Source of the DNA: Ignavibacterium sp.
GTDB lineage: Bacteria > Bacteroidota > Ignavibacteria > Ignavibacteriales > Ignavibacteriaceae
Reading direction: 5' to 3'
Length of the DNA stretch: 64,000 nt
Assembly: GCF_025998815.1 (NCBI RefSeq)
Contig: NZ_AP026678.1
Coordinates: 1,302,001 to 1,366,000, forward strand
Positions within the stretch are counted from its first letter, which is position 1. The number at the start of each line of letters is the position of its first letter. A model generated the notes under the pieces. That model saw nothing but the letters and a program-made list of their open reading frames with translations. It did no database searches and was not told where the DNA came from. Shown here in pieces: positions 19,218 to 26,171 of this stretch. Position numbers and translations under genes: made by a program.

Positions 19218-19248
19218 CCTTCTCTACCTCACCGGATAGATTTAAAGG
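19218..19248 (-). promoter_or_regulatory. PyrR-binding RNA loop (anti-antiterminator) in the pyr leader
   Basis: The minus-strand RNA reads CCUUUAAAUCUAUCCGG then UGAGGUAGAGAAGG. The core UCCGGUGAGG (complement of 19227-19236) matches the conserved PyrR loop consensus UCCNGNGAGG at every fixed position. The flanking CCUUUAA and GAAGG form the lower stem as in Bacillus pyr leaders. Position ahead of a terminator and pyrR makes the assignment strong. Confidence 0.88.
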
Positions 19249-19270
19249 TGAATAAATATTATTTGCTGCC

Positions 19271-19278
19271 CAAACTTA
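19271..19278 (-). promoter_or_regulatory. Candidate -7 promoter element for the pyr operon
   Basis: TAAGTTTG on the minus strand fits the Bacteroidota -7 consensus TAnnTTTG and sits about 23 nt upstream of the PyrR loop, which would give a leader of about 120 nt. No convincing -33 TTG was found at the usual distance, so this is tentative. Confidence 0.35.
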
Positions 19279-19356
19279 AAATAATTTTAGTTTAAAGAAA
19301 AGAAGGTCGCTCTCAGGAATAAATTTTATTCAAAGTTGATATATCTTTGTGATGTA

Positions 19357-19443
19357 GAAATAAAAATTTTATACGAAAAGAATATTCTGAGTTCTTTCTA
19401 AATTTTTAATTCCTTCGGGGCGTGGCTCAGCCCGGTTAGAGCG
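19357..19443 (+). repeat. 87-bp direct repeat, copy 1 (GIY-YIG 3' end plus tRNA-Pro 5' part)
   Basis: This segment is repeated at 19676-19762, offset by 319 bp, with a single mismatch (A19408 versus G19727). It contains the last 17 or so codons of a GIY-YIG ORF followed by the acceptor 5' strand and D arm of tRNA-Pro. The identity ends exactly where the anticodon arm begins. The upstream copy has no remaining 5' part of the nuclease gene, so it looks like the edge of a tandem duplication. Confidence 0.9.
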
Positions 19444-19470
19444 TCCCGACAAGTCGGGAAGGTCGTGGAT
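19416..19470 (+). pseudogene. tRNA-Pro-like body 1, anticodon arm replaced by palindrome
   Basis: Bases 19416-19443 are identical to the acceptor 5' strand and D arm of the intact tRNA-Pro. Where the anticodon stem-loop should be there is TCCCGACAAGTCGGGA (19444-19459), a perfect 7-bp inverted repeat with a 2-nt centre. AGGTCGTGGA follows and resembles the variable loop and T-stem start; then the sequence becomes the GIY-YIG ORF. No T arm or acceptor 3' strand is present, so it cannot be a working tRNA. Confidence 0.85.
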
Positions 19471-19728
19471 AATTTTTATACTTACATAATTGAGTCTCTT
19501 TCTGATCAATCCTGGTATATTGGACACACTAACAATATCGGAAGAAGATTGGAAGAGCATAACTCGGGTGAAAATAAATCAACCAGAGCAAAACGACCCT
19601 GGAGATTAATTTTTCTCAGGAAGTTTGAAACGAATTTATAAGCAAACAGATTTGAACTAAAACTTAAAAAACTTCGAAATAAAAATTTTATACGAAAAGA
19701 ATATTCTGAGTTCTTTCTAAATTTTTGA
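19465..19728 (+). pseudogene. GIY-YIG nuclease ORF with in-frame stop, starting inside a tRNA-like body
   Basis: Read from GTG at 19465 this is an 88-codon frame: VDNFYTYIIESLSD, SWYIGHTNNIGRRLEEHNSG, STRAKRPWRLIFLRKFETNL, then a TAA at 19639 (codon 59), then ANRFELKLKKLRNK and a normal end at 19726. The pattern is the small single-domain GIY-YIG family (UPF0213/YhbQ-like): the YTYII and WYIGHT strands carry the Tyr pair, with RRLEEHNSG after. Both sides of the stop align to the family, so one nonsense change has broken it. The start lies in the T-arm remnant of tRNA-like body 1 and the end is 6 nt before the intact tRNA-Pro. Confidence 0.82.
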
Positions 19729-19734
19729 TTCCTT

Positions 19735-19762
<28 letters not shown>
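19676..19762 (+). repeat. 87-bp direct repeat, copy 2
   Basis: This is the second copy of the 19357-19443 segment. Here it spans the end of the GIY-YIG pseudogene and the 5' part of the intact tRNA-Pro. The unit length implied is 319 bp. Confidence 0.9.
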
Positions 19763-19810
<48 letters not shown>

Positions 19811-19814
19811 ACTT

Positions 19815-19901
19815 AACTTGTTATTTTTTTATTGATAGAATTTATTTTTTGGCTCAGCCCGGTTAGTACGTCCCGACTTGTCGGGAAGGTCGGAGGTTCT
19901 C
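19815..19901 (+). repeat. 87-bp direct repeat of the 123-bp unit, copy 1
   Basis: It recurs at 19938-20024 with about four mismatches. It consists of an AT-rich spacer (ACTTGTTATTTTTTTATTGA onward) and a tRNA-Pro-like D arm, palindrome and start of the T arm. The offset of 123 bp indicates tandem duplication of a unit made of tRNA 3' half, spacer and tRNA 5' half. Confidence 0.88.
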
Positions 19902-19935
19902 CGAAGGATGCTTTGCAAAATCCTCTCGCCCCGAC
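19851..19935 (+). pseudogene. tRNA-Pro-like body 3, palindrome in anticodon position and T-loop insertion
   Basis: GGCTCAGCCCGGTTAGTACG matches the tRNA-Pro D arm but the acceptor 5' strand is missing. The anticodon arm is replaced by TCCCGACTTGTCGGGA (19871-19886). The T arm is present but its loop carries an 18-nt insertion (19900-19917, TCCGAAGGATGCTTTGCA), after which AAATCCTCTCGCCCCGAC restores the tRNA 3' half. It is not a functional tRNA. Confidence 0.85.
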
Positions 19936-19937
19936 TA

Positions 19938-20024
19938 AACTTGTTATTTTTTTATTGATAGAATTTATTCTTTGGCTCAGCCCAGTTAGTGCGTCCCGAC
20001 TTGTCGGGAATGTCGGAGGTTCTC
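19938..20024 (+). repeat. 87-bp direct repeat of the 123-bp unit, copy 2 (contains tRNA-Pro-like body 4)
   Basis: From 19974 it contains GGCTCAGCCCAGTTAGTGCG, the palindrome TCCCGACTTGTCGGGA (19994-20009) and the start of a T arm (GTCGGAGGTTCTC), after which similarity is lost. Both the acceptor 5' strand and the tRNA 3' half are missing. About 75 nt of unrelated AT-rich sequence follow before yajQ. Confidence 0.85.
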
Positions 20025-20099
20025 AGGTGAAGTGTGAAGGTATAAAGAAATAAGTTTTTCTTAATTTAAAATTTTAGATATAAAAGAGATTATTTAATT

Positions 20100-20597
20100 A
20101 TGGCACAAAATCATTCTTTCGATATAGTTTCGGAAATTGACTTACAGGAAGTTGATAATGCTGTTAATCAGGCATTAAAAGAAATCCATCAGCGATATGA
20201 TCTAAAAGATTCTAATACAACAATTGAGCTTAATAAGAAAGACAAACTTCTTACAATAAATACAAAAGATGATTACTCCTTAAAACAAAGCATTGATATT
20301 CTTCAAACAAAGTTTATCCGAAGAGGAATTTCAATAAAAGCATTAAAGTTAAATGAACCCGAACAAGCTGCAGGTGGAAGATTAAAACAAATTATTAACC
20401 TGCAATCCGGTATATCAAAAGATAATGCAAAGAAAATTGTCAAAATGATTAAAGACTCAAAATTAAAAGTTAATGCACAGATTCAGGATGAGCAGGTGCG
20501 TGTTACAGGACCCAAGATTGATGACCTTCAGGCAGTAATAAAAATGATTAAAGACGCTGACTTAGATTTTCCAACTCAGTTCGTCAACATGAAATAA
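20100..20597 (+). CDS. yajQ: YajQ family nucleotide-binding protein
   Basis: This 165-residue protein has the standard YajQ length and sequence: SFDIVSEIDLQEVDNAVNQALKEI at the N-terminus, RYDLKDS, the LNEPEQAAGGRLKQ stretch and the C-terminal IKDADLDFPTQFVNMK. The family has two RRM-like domains; some members bind cyclic di-GMP or act in transcription, but the general role is unsettled. It is transcribed away from the tRNA array and converges on the DnaE-like gene with a 1-nt gap. Confidence 0.93.
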   Translation: MAQNHSFDIVSEIDLQEVDNAVNQALKEIHQRYDLKDSNTTIELNKKDKLLTINTKDDYSLKQSIDILQTKFIRRGISIKALKLNEPEQAAGGRLKQIINLQSGISKDNAKKIVKMIKDSKLKVNAQIQDEQVRVTGPKIDDLQAVIKMIKDADLDFPTQFVNMK

Positions 20598-20598
20598 T

Positions 20599-22266
20599 TC
20601 AACCAAGATAAGCTTTTCGCAGTTTCTCCTGGTTCAGTATTTCTGCCAGACGAAAATCTTCCTCAGAAATTTTTTCTATATCACCGAGATAAGTGTTTTC
20701 AACACCATCTTTTTCAAAATCTGATTTTACAATCTGCGCAGAAAGTATTGATAACTTTTTAACAATAAGATTTGTATGATCATTCTCATCAATTATTCCT
20801 TCTACAAAATACGGTCCCATTGAAGAAGTAAGTTCAGCATACTGGTGATACACTTTTGGAAAGATTACAGCTTCGAATGTTCCGGTTAGATCTTCAAGTG
20901 ACAGGAACTTCATTATTTCACCGCTTTTGGTTTTTATTCTTTTCGAAGTCATATACCATCCGATCATTTTAACATACTTCCCTTTCTTCTGTTGCATTTC
21001 AGCAGCTTTGGTTACTGATTTATCATCAATATATTTTCTGTAAAAATGCAATGGATGTCGCGTTACCATATAACCAAATGCTTCATATTCCTGTTTACAA
21101 ATTTCTTCAAGAGAAAAATTCTGATAAGTATCCACTTCATTTTCAAGAGCAAATGATTCGGAAACAAAAAGATCATTGTAATTTTCTTCAAGCAGTTTTC
21201 TTTTGTGGATATAAATATCCAGCAGGCGAAGCAAAGTTGGTCTTGTTTTTTTCAAACATCCCATAGCTCCGCATTTTATAAGAATTGAGGATTCTTCAAA
21301 TCCGGTTTTCGTTCTTACAAGAAAATCAGCAAGCGATTTATATTCACCGTGAAGTTCTCTCTCTTCAACAATTTTACGAATTGTTTTAGTTGAAAGATTT
21401 TTTATTGCCATAAGTCCGATACGAATCTCATTTCCGCTGCCAGTGTATTCATACATACTATGATTGATGGATGGAAGTTTTACTTTTAATCCACAACGAA
21501 CAGCTTCCCAGATGTAAACTGCAGGAGAATAAAATCCACCTCCGTTACTCAGCACAGCCGCCAAAAACTCAGCAGGATAATGTGCTTTAAGAAAAGCAAC
21601 CTGATAAGAAAGCAAAGCAAATGAAGCACTGTGTGCTTTGCAAAATGAATATCCGGCAAATGATTCTATTTGTCGCCATAGTTCTTTTGTTTGTGCATCT
21701 GTGTAACCTTTCTTTTTGCAGCTTGCAAAAAAGTTTCCTTCAATTTTTTTCATAGCATCGTGCGAACGCATCTTACCACTCATTGCTCTGCGTAGTAGAT
21801 CTGCTTCTTCGAGACTTAGTCCTGCAATGAAGTGAGCAACTTTAATTACATCTTCCTGATAAATCATTATTCCATAAGTTTCAGCAAGTAATTCTCCCAT
21901 TTCGGGAATCAAATATTCTCTTCGGGAAGGATCTTTATGCCGCGCAATAAATTCCTGCATCATACCACTTTCTGCAACACCGGGACGAATGATTGAACTT
22001 GCTGCTGTAAGCATTTCAAATGTGTGAACATCAAGCCGGCGAAGAAGTGAACGCATTCCGGGAGATTCGATATAGAAACATCCAATGGTTTTTCCCGAAC
22101 GGATTAAATCAGTCGTTGATTTATCATTAAACAGCATTTCGAAGTCGTAAATATCAAAATCAACTTCGGATGTTTTTCTCGGAATGGGCGGATAGATTGT
22201 TTTTATCTTTAATCCATTTAACCATTCTTTTGGCGGCTGATATGTCAAATGAAATTGTTCTGCCAT
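20599..22266 (-). CDS. DnaE2-like DNA polymerase III alpha fragment lacking PHP and palm domains
   Basis: The first ATG in frame is at 22266 (a GTG at 22293 would add nine residues), giving about 555 residues. The sequence starts at the beginning of the fingers domain: SGKTIGCFYIESPGMRSLL, YGIMIYQEDVIKVAHFIAG, EEADLLRRAMSGKMRS, SFAGYSFCKAHSASFALLSYQ, YPAEFLAAVLSNGGGFYSPA. A helix-hairpin-helix region (about 320-370) and an OB fold (about 440-510, YVKMIGWYMTSKRIKTKSGE) follow. GGFYSPAVYIWEA and RAMSGK are closer to DnaE2/ImuC than to DnaE1. The PHP domain and the palm with its catalytic aspartates are missing; no frame upstream holds them, since a different gene begins 135 nt away. Confidence 0.8.
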   Translation of the reverse strand: MAEQFHLTYQPPKEWLNGLKIKTIYPPIPRKTSEVDFDIYDFEMLFNDKSTTDLIRSGKTIGCFYIESPGMRSLLRRLDVHTFEMLTAASSIIRPGVAESGMMQEFIARHKDPSRREYLIPEMGELLAETYGIMIYQEDVIKVAHFIAGLSLEEADLLRRAMSGKMRSHDAMKKIEGNFFASCKKKGYTDAQTKELWRQIESFAGYSFCKAHSASFALLSYQVAFLKAHYPAEFLAAVLSNGGGFYSPAVYIWEAVRCGLKVKLPSINHSMYEYTGSGNEIRIGLMAIKNLSTKTIRKIVEERELHGEYKSLADFLVRTKTGFEESSILIKCGAMGCLKKTRPTLLRLLDIYIHKRKLLEENYNDLFVSESFALENEVDTYQNFSLEEICKQEYEAFGYMVTRHPLHFYRKYIDDKSVTKAAEMQQKKGKYVKMIGWYMTSKRIKTKSGEIMKFLSLEDLTGTFEAVIFPKVYHQYAELTSSMGPYFVEGIIDENDHTNLIVKKLSILSAQIVKSDFEKDGVENTYLGDIEKISEEDFRLAEILNQEKLRKAYLG

Positions 22267-22400
22267 TTTAAATAAATTAGTGTTCACTTGCACACTATTT
22301 AATATTTTTTGAATTAAAAGGCAATAGCAGAGTTGATAACCAGCAATTGATTTTTAAAGAGTTTATTAGCTAATTAACAGCAGAAATTTTTGGTGACTTT

Positions 22401-22595
22401 ATGCAAACCGATGATGTATTAGAATGGACTTGTCAGTATTGCGGAGTAGAAAATTCTGTGTGGGTTGATTTAACAATTGAAGGCAAGCAGGATTTTGTTG
22501 AAGACTGCAGAATATGTTGCCGCCCAAATCGAATTATTGTTGTAAGAGATTATGACGGCAATGTGATGATCGAAGCCCGACCGATTGATGAATAA
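22401..22595 (+). CDS. CPXCG-motif cysteine-rich protein
   Basis: This 64-residue protein has paired cysteines (CQYCG at 11-15 and CRICC at 36-40) forming a probable zinc knuckle, and ends in VVRDYDGNVMIEARPIDE. It matches the small CPXCG family by motif spacing, though the first pair reads CQYCG. Function is unknown. It is divergent from the DnaE-like gene and converges on the small membrane gene after ftsZ. Confidence 0.75.
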   Translation: MQTDDVLEWTCQYCGVENSVWVDLTIEGKQDFVEDCRICCRPNRIIVVRDYDGNVMIEARPIDE

Positions 22596-22624
22596 AAATT
22601 AACTTAAAAACTCCGCACCAAATA

Positions 22625-22840
22625 TTACTTCAAAAAAATCAGATAGATAAGACTACCTATTACTGCAGCCGTATAAACAATCGAAAGATAAATTATTAAT
22701 TTCTGCTTCTTAAGAACTATTTCATGAAGTTGCTGATTGTGATACTCAGAATTTCTTTTATCGATCAGCGAAAGCTCTTCCGGCGATGAGAGAGCATCTC
22801 CCTCAAACAAATTTTTGTTATCACTAAACTGCTCTCTCAT
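22625..22840 (-). CDS. Small single-pass membrane protein downstream of ftsZ
   Basis: This roughly 71-residue protein is not recognised. The start is placed at the ATG at 22840 (a TTG precedes it), 7 nt after the ftsZ stop. The first 45 residues are polar and end in a basic patch (HEIVLKKQK), followed by one membrane helix (LIIYLSIVYTAAVIGSLIYLIFL). Its N-terminus would be cytoplasmic by the positive-inside rule. Tight spacing suggests it is the last gene of the dcw transcript. Confidence 0.55.
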   Translation of the reverse strand: MREQFSDNKNLFEGDALSSPEELSLIDKRNSEYHNQQLHEIVLKKQKLIIYLSIVYTAAVIGSLIYLIFLK

Positions 22841-22847
22841 CAAAGCA

Positions 22848-24134
22848 TTAATCCATAATCATTCTGAGGAATGAAGAACTTTCATCGTCATCATCAGAAT
22901 CATCTTTCCTTTCTGCTTTTTGTTTGGACCACGAATATCTTGAAGCATCAATTGAAAAACCTGCCGGAGTTTCTTTCTCTTCATCTTCATTATCATCCAA
23001 CTGAGTTTTTGGAGAATTAACCCTCAAAATTGTTGGAGTATCCAAATCCTGTTTATCAATATTATCCTGTTCAAAAAACGATGGGTTAAATCCACTTCTC
23101 AGATGGTCTGAGAGATTTGTTTTTTTCTTATTCGTTAGAGCAGAAGTTTTTGATGCTGTGAATGTCTTTGCAGAGTTAAATCCTGTAGCAATAACAGTGT
23201 AGGAAATGTAATCATTCATTTCTTCTTTCTTTACAACACCGAATATCACATTTGCTTCTTCACCAGCAGCTTCGAAGATTACATTATTACCTTCATTTAT
23301 TTCCTGCATTGTCATATTGCTCGAACCTGTAACATTAACAAGAACACTCTTTGCACCCTTGATGCTTACTCCTTCAAGCAGAGGACTTGAAATTGCTTTC
23401 TGCGCAGCTTCGATTGCACGATTTTCACCACTTGCAATTCCGCAACCCATTAAAGCTTCACCACTTTGATTCATAACAGCACGAACATCTGCAAAATCAA
23501 CATTTATCAAACCTTCAATTGTAATAATATCAGCGATTCCTCTTGTTGCTTCATAAAGAACTTCATTTGGTTTATCAAATGCAGCAAATGCTGTTGTACT
23601 CTTATCAAGTATTGTGAGAAGTCTTTCATTAGGAATAACTATTAATGAGTCAACATGTTGTCTTAGCTCCTGAATTCCTTTTTCAGCATTCATCATTCGG
23701 AGTTTACCTTCCCATCTGAAGGGTTTGGTAACAATTCCGACTACAAGCGCGCCAATGCTTTTTGCAATTGAAGCGATAACCGGTGCACCACCAGTGCCTG
23801 TTCCACCGCCCATTCCAGCAGTTATGAAAACCATATCGCTTCCGCTTAAAACCTCTGCGATAAGTTCACGATCTTCTTCAACTGCTTTTCTTCCAATATT
23901 AGGATCTGCGCCGGCACCAAGTCCGCGGGTTATTGTTGTTCCGCATTGAACTTTATGAGTAGCACTGCTACCTGCTAAAACCTGAGCATCAGTATTAACT
24001 GCAATGTATTCTACACCGGTTAAACCTCTTGCAATCATACTTTCAATTGCATTACAACCTCCTCCGCCAACACCGACAACTTTCAGTACGGCAGACATTG
24101 GTTTTTCTCTATCGATTGTTGCAAAGCGCGCCAT
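22848..24134 (-). CDS. ftsZ: Cell division GTPase FtsZ
   Basis: This 428-residue tubulin homologue forms the Z-ring. The GTP-binding motif GGGTGTGGAP spans 109-118, and the T7 loop NVDFADVRAVM needed for hydrolysis is intact. A variable acidic linker (DDNEDEEKE, DDSDDDDESSS) leads to a short C-terminal peptide FLRMIMD, the expected docking site for FtsA. A strong ribosome site (AGGAGGG, 5 nt before the ATG) and a 20-nt gap after ftsA set it apart from the otherwise overlapping genes of the cluster, consistent with higher translation. Confidence 0.97.
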   Translation of the reverse strand: MARFATIDREKPMSAVLKVVGVGGGGCNAIESMIARGLTGVEYIAVNTDAQVLAGSSATHKVQCGTTITRGLGAGADPNIGRKAVEEDRELIAEVLSGSDMVFITAGMGGGTGTGGAPVIASIAKSIGALVVGIVTKPFRWEGKLRMMNAEKGIQELRQHVDSLIVIPNERLLTILDKSTTAFAAFDKPNEVLYEATRGIADIITIEGLINVDFADVRAVMNQSGEALMGCGIASGENRAIEAAQKAISSPLLEGVSIKGAKSVLVNVTGSSNMTMQEINEGNNVIFEAAGEEANVIFGVVKKEEMNDYISYTVIATGFNSAKTFTASKTSALTNKKKTNLSDHLRSGFNPSFFEQDNIDKQDLDTPTILRVNSPKTQLDDNEDEEKETPAGFSIDASRYSWSKQKAERKDDSDDDDESSSFLRMIMD

Positions 24135-24154
24135 AAGGCCCTCCTACTATAGTT

Positions 24155-25405
24155 TTATAATTCGTTAAAAAATTCCTGAACTTTTTTAAATAACTGTTTG
24201 AACTTATTATCTGATTTTTTCAGATTTTTTCTGATTAAAATTTGATATTCACTAGACTTTCCACCCGGAATTCCTTTTATCAAACCAGCAACTGTTGCAA
24301 ATTCCGGACTTTCAATTTCATTTGATAATCCCTCACCTAGGTCCTGAGGAACACCAATTCGTGTGGGCAATCCAAAAACTTCTTCAGCTAATTCTGTACA
24401 ACCTCTCAGTAATGAACCGCCTCCTGTAAGAACAATTCCAGCTTTGATTTTAGATTTAAATCCTGCAGCTCTAATTTCATTATCAACCAGAGTAAATAAC
24501 TCTCTCATTCTTAATGAAATGATTTGTGTTAATAAGCTTATTGGAATTTTTGTATTTCCTCTTGCACCAACACCGCGAATAAGAATATCTTCATCTTTGA
24601 TTATTGCAGCTTCAGTAGCATAGCCATACTCTCTTTTCAATCTTTCCGCTTCTTCTGTGATAACACCTAAAGATTCTCTTATATCATTTGTAACCTGATT
24701 ACCAGCAACTCCAATAACCCTGGTGTGCTTAATTGATTTTTTATGATAAATTGCTATGTCTGTTGTACCTCCACCAATATCAAGAAGAGCTACACCGAGA
24801 TCTTTTTCACTTTCATCGAGTACAGATGCACTTGAAGCTATTGGTTGAAGTATATAATCCTGTACCTGATAACCTGCTCTTTCAACCGACTTCTTGATGT
24901 TTTCTATTGCTGCTACAGATGCGAGAACAACATGACTACTTGCCTCTAATCTTGATCCGGACATTCCAATCGGGTTTTCAATTCCTCCCTGATGATCCAC
25001 TGAAAACTCTTCAGGAATAATATGAAGAATCTGTCTGTCACTCGGTATTCTGATTGTTCTTACATCAGCTTCAAGCCGATCAAGATCTTCCTTTGTAATT
25101 TCCTTTTCATCACGATTTATTGTTACATAATTTCTATGTCTAATGCTTGTTATATGTTCGCCAGCAACTCCAACATTTATTGTTTTAATTTCGATGCCTG
25201 CACGATTACAAGCTTGTGACATTGCCGCTTTAATTGCTTCTGCAGTTTTACCAATATTAGCAACCAAACCTTTGTGCAATCCTTCAGACGGTGCGACACC
25301 AAATCCAAGAATATCTATTTTATTCTTTTCAGGAATTTTTTCTGCAATAACTGCACAGACTTTTGTCGTACCTAAATCAAGTCCTGCCAGAATTTCTTTT
25401 TTCAT
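24155..25405 (-). CDS. ftsA: Cell division protein FtsA
   Basis: An actin-fold protein that tethers FtsZ to the membrane. The start is placed at ATG 25405 (MKKEILAGLDLGTTKVCAVIAE), 4 nt after the ftsQ stop and preceded by AGGTTAACAGA; a longer frame from 25447 would overlap ftsQ by 38 nt and adds residues not typical of FtsA. Phosphate-binding motifs LDLGTTK and LLDIGGGTTD and the adenosine motif VLTGGGSLLRG are present. The C-terminus (FKQLFKKVQEFFNEL) is amphipathic, as needed for the membrane-targeting helix. Confidence 0.95.
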   Translation of the reverse strand: MKKEILAGLDLGTTKVCAVIAEKIPEKNKIDILGFGVAPSEGLHKGLVANIGKTAEAIKAAMSQACNRAGIEIKTINVGVAGEHITSIRHRNYVTINRDEKEITKEDLDRLEADVRTIRIPSDRQILHIIPEEFSVDHQGGIENPIGMSGSRLEASSHVVLASVAAIENIKKSVERAGYQVQDYILQPIASSASVLDESEKDLGVALLDIGGGTTDIAIYHKKSIKHTRVIGVAGNQVTNDIRESLGVITEEAERLKREYGYATEAAIIKDEDILIRGVGARGNTKIPISLLTQIISLRMRELFTLVDNEIRAAGFKSKIKAGIVLTGGGSLLRGCTELAEEVFGLPTRIGVPQDLGEGLSNEIESPEFATVAGLIKGIPGGKSSEYQILIRKNLKKSDNKFKQLFKKVQEFFNEL

Positions 25406-25409
25406 TCTG

Positions 25410-26171
25410 TTAACCTGTTCCTGTTTTTTTACCAATGAAAGCTTCATTTGAAAATCTCAAGTCAATGTATGATGTATTATCTCCAATAAGATCGAGTTCT
25501 TTAGTTTTATCCCACATAATGCTCAGATAAATCATTTTCTTAACTTCATTTCCTCGTCCAAAAATTACGGGATAGTTCATCCCACTTAATGTCAAAACCA
25601 CATCCCCACCAAACTTCATATTTATTTCTGCAAGGCGTTTGGAAATATCCTGATCTGTAATTCTTGCTGCATCAATTATTCTGAATGCCTGAATTATATC
25701 ACTACTTTTGTTAGAAATTCCCGGAACAATTTTATCCGGTAGCTTTGCATTACTTATTAAAGGTATATCAGTGTAATTCGTGTATTCAAGAATTTTAATG
25801 AATTCAAAGTCGGCTGAAATAAAATATGGTTCACTGCTGTGAATTATAACCGCATAAATTTCTTTCTCTTTAATATTTATATCTACATTCCCCCTTCCAT
25901 CAGATTTTACTTCTGCTTTGAAGATGTACGGATGTTTTTCAATTCTGTTTTTTATTCCATTCAGAGATAAATCAGAATATTCATCAGTCTGATTTAAATC
26001 CGCAAATCTGAGATACTGCTCTTTACTGAGGAGCGAGTTTCCGTGTAATGTAATCATTTTTATTTCTTCTTTCCCTTTTTTGTTATACAAAAAAAGAGCT
26101 AAGTAAAGAATTACAATCAGTATTAAAGAGAAAACAGTTAGTCCGGCAAAATTTCCAAAATCGTTTTTCAT
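25410..26171 (-). CDS. ftsQ: Cell division protein FtsQ/DivIB
   Basis: This 253-residue bitopic protein has a short cytoplasmic N-terminus, a single membrane helix (about 8-27, GLTVFSLILIVILYLALFLY) and a POTRA domain (KMITLHGNSLLSKEQYLRFADL), then a beta domain. FtsQ links early and late divisome proteins. Identification rests on topology, the POTRA pattern and position between murC and ftsA. It overlaps the murC stop by 4 nt (ATGA). Confidence 0.88.
   Translation of the reverse strand: MKNDFGNFAGLTVFSLILIVILYLALFLYNKKGKEEIKMITLHGNSLLSKEQYLRFADLNQTDEYSDLSLNGIKNRIEKHPYIFKAEVKSDGRGNVDINIKEKEIYAVIIHSSEPYFISADFEFIKILEYTNYTDIPLISNAKLPDKIVPGISNKSSDIIQAFRIIDAARITDQDISKRLAEINMKFGGDVVLTLSGMNYPVIFGRGNEVKKMIYLSIMWDKTKELDLIGDNTSYIDLRFSNEAFIGKKTGTG

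Noticed and set aside
19416-19470. Second functional tRNA-Pro gene
   Set aside because: It lacks an anticodon, T arm and acceptor 3' strand, so no cloverleaf can form.
20599-22400. Frameshifted full-length dnaE
   Set aside because: The missing palm and PHP domains would need over 1.6 kb upstream, but another gene begins 135 nt away and no DnaE-like residues appear in other frames.
23725-23949. Plus-strand frame opposite ftsZ
   Set aside because: Proline/alanine-rich shadow of the glycine-rich GTPase core; no independent support.
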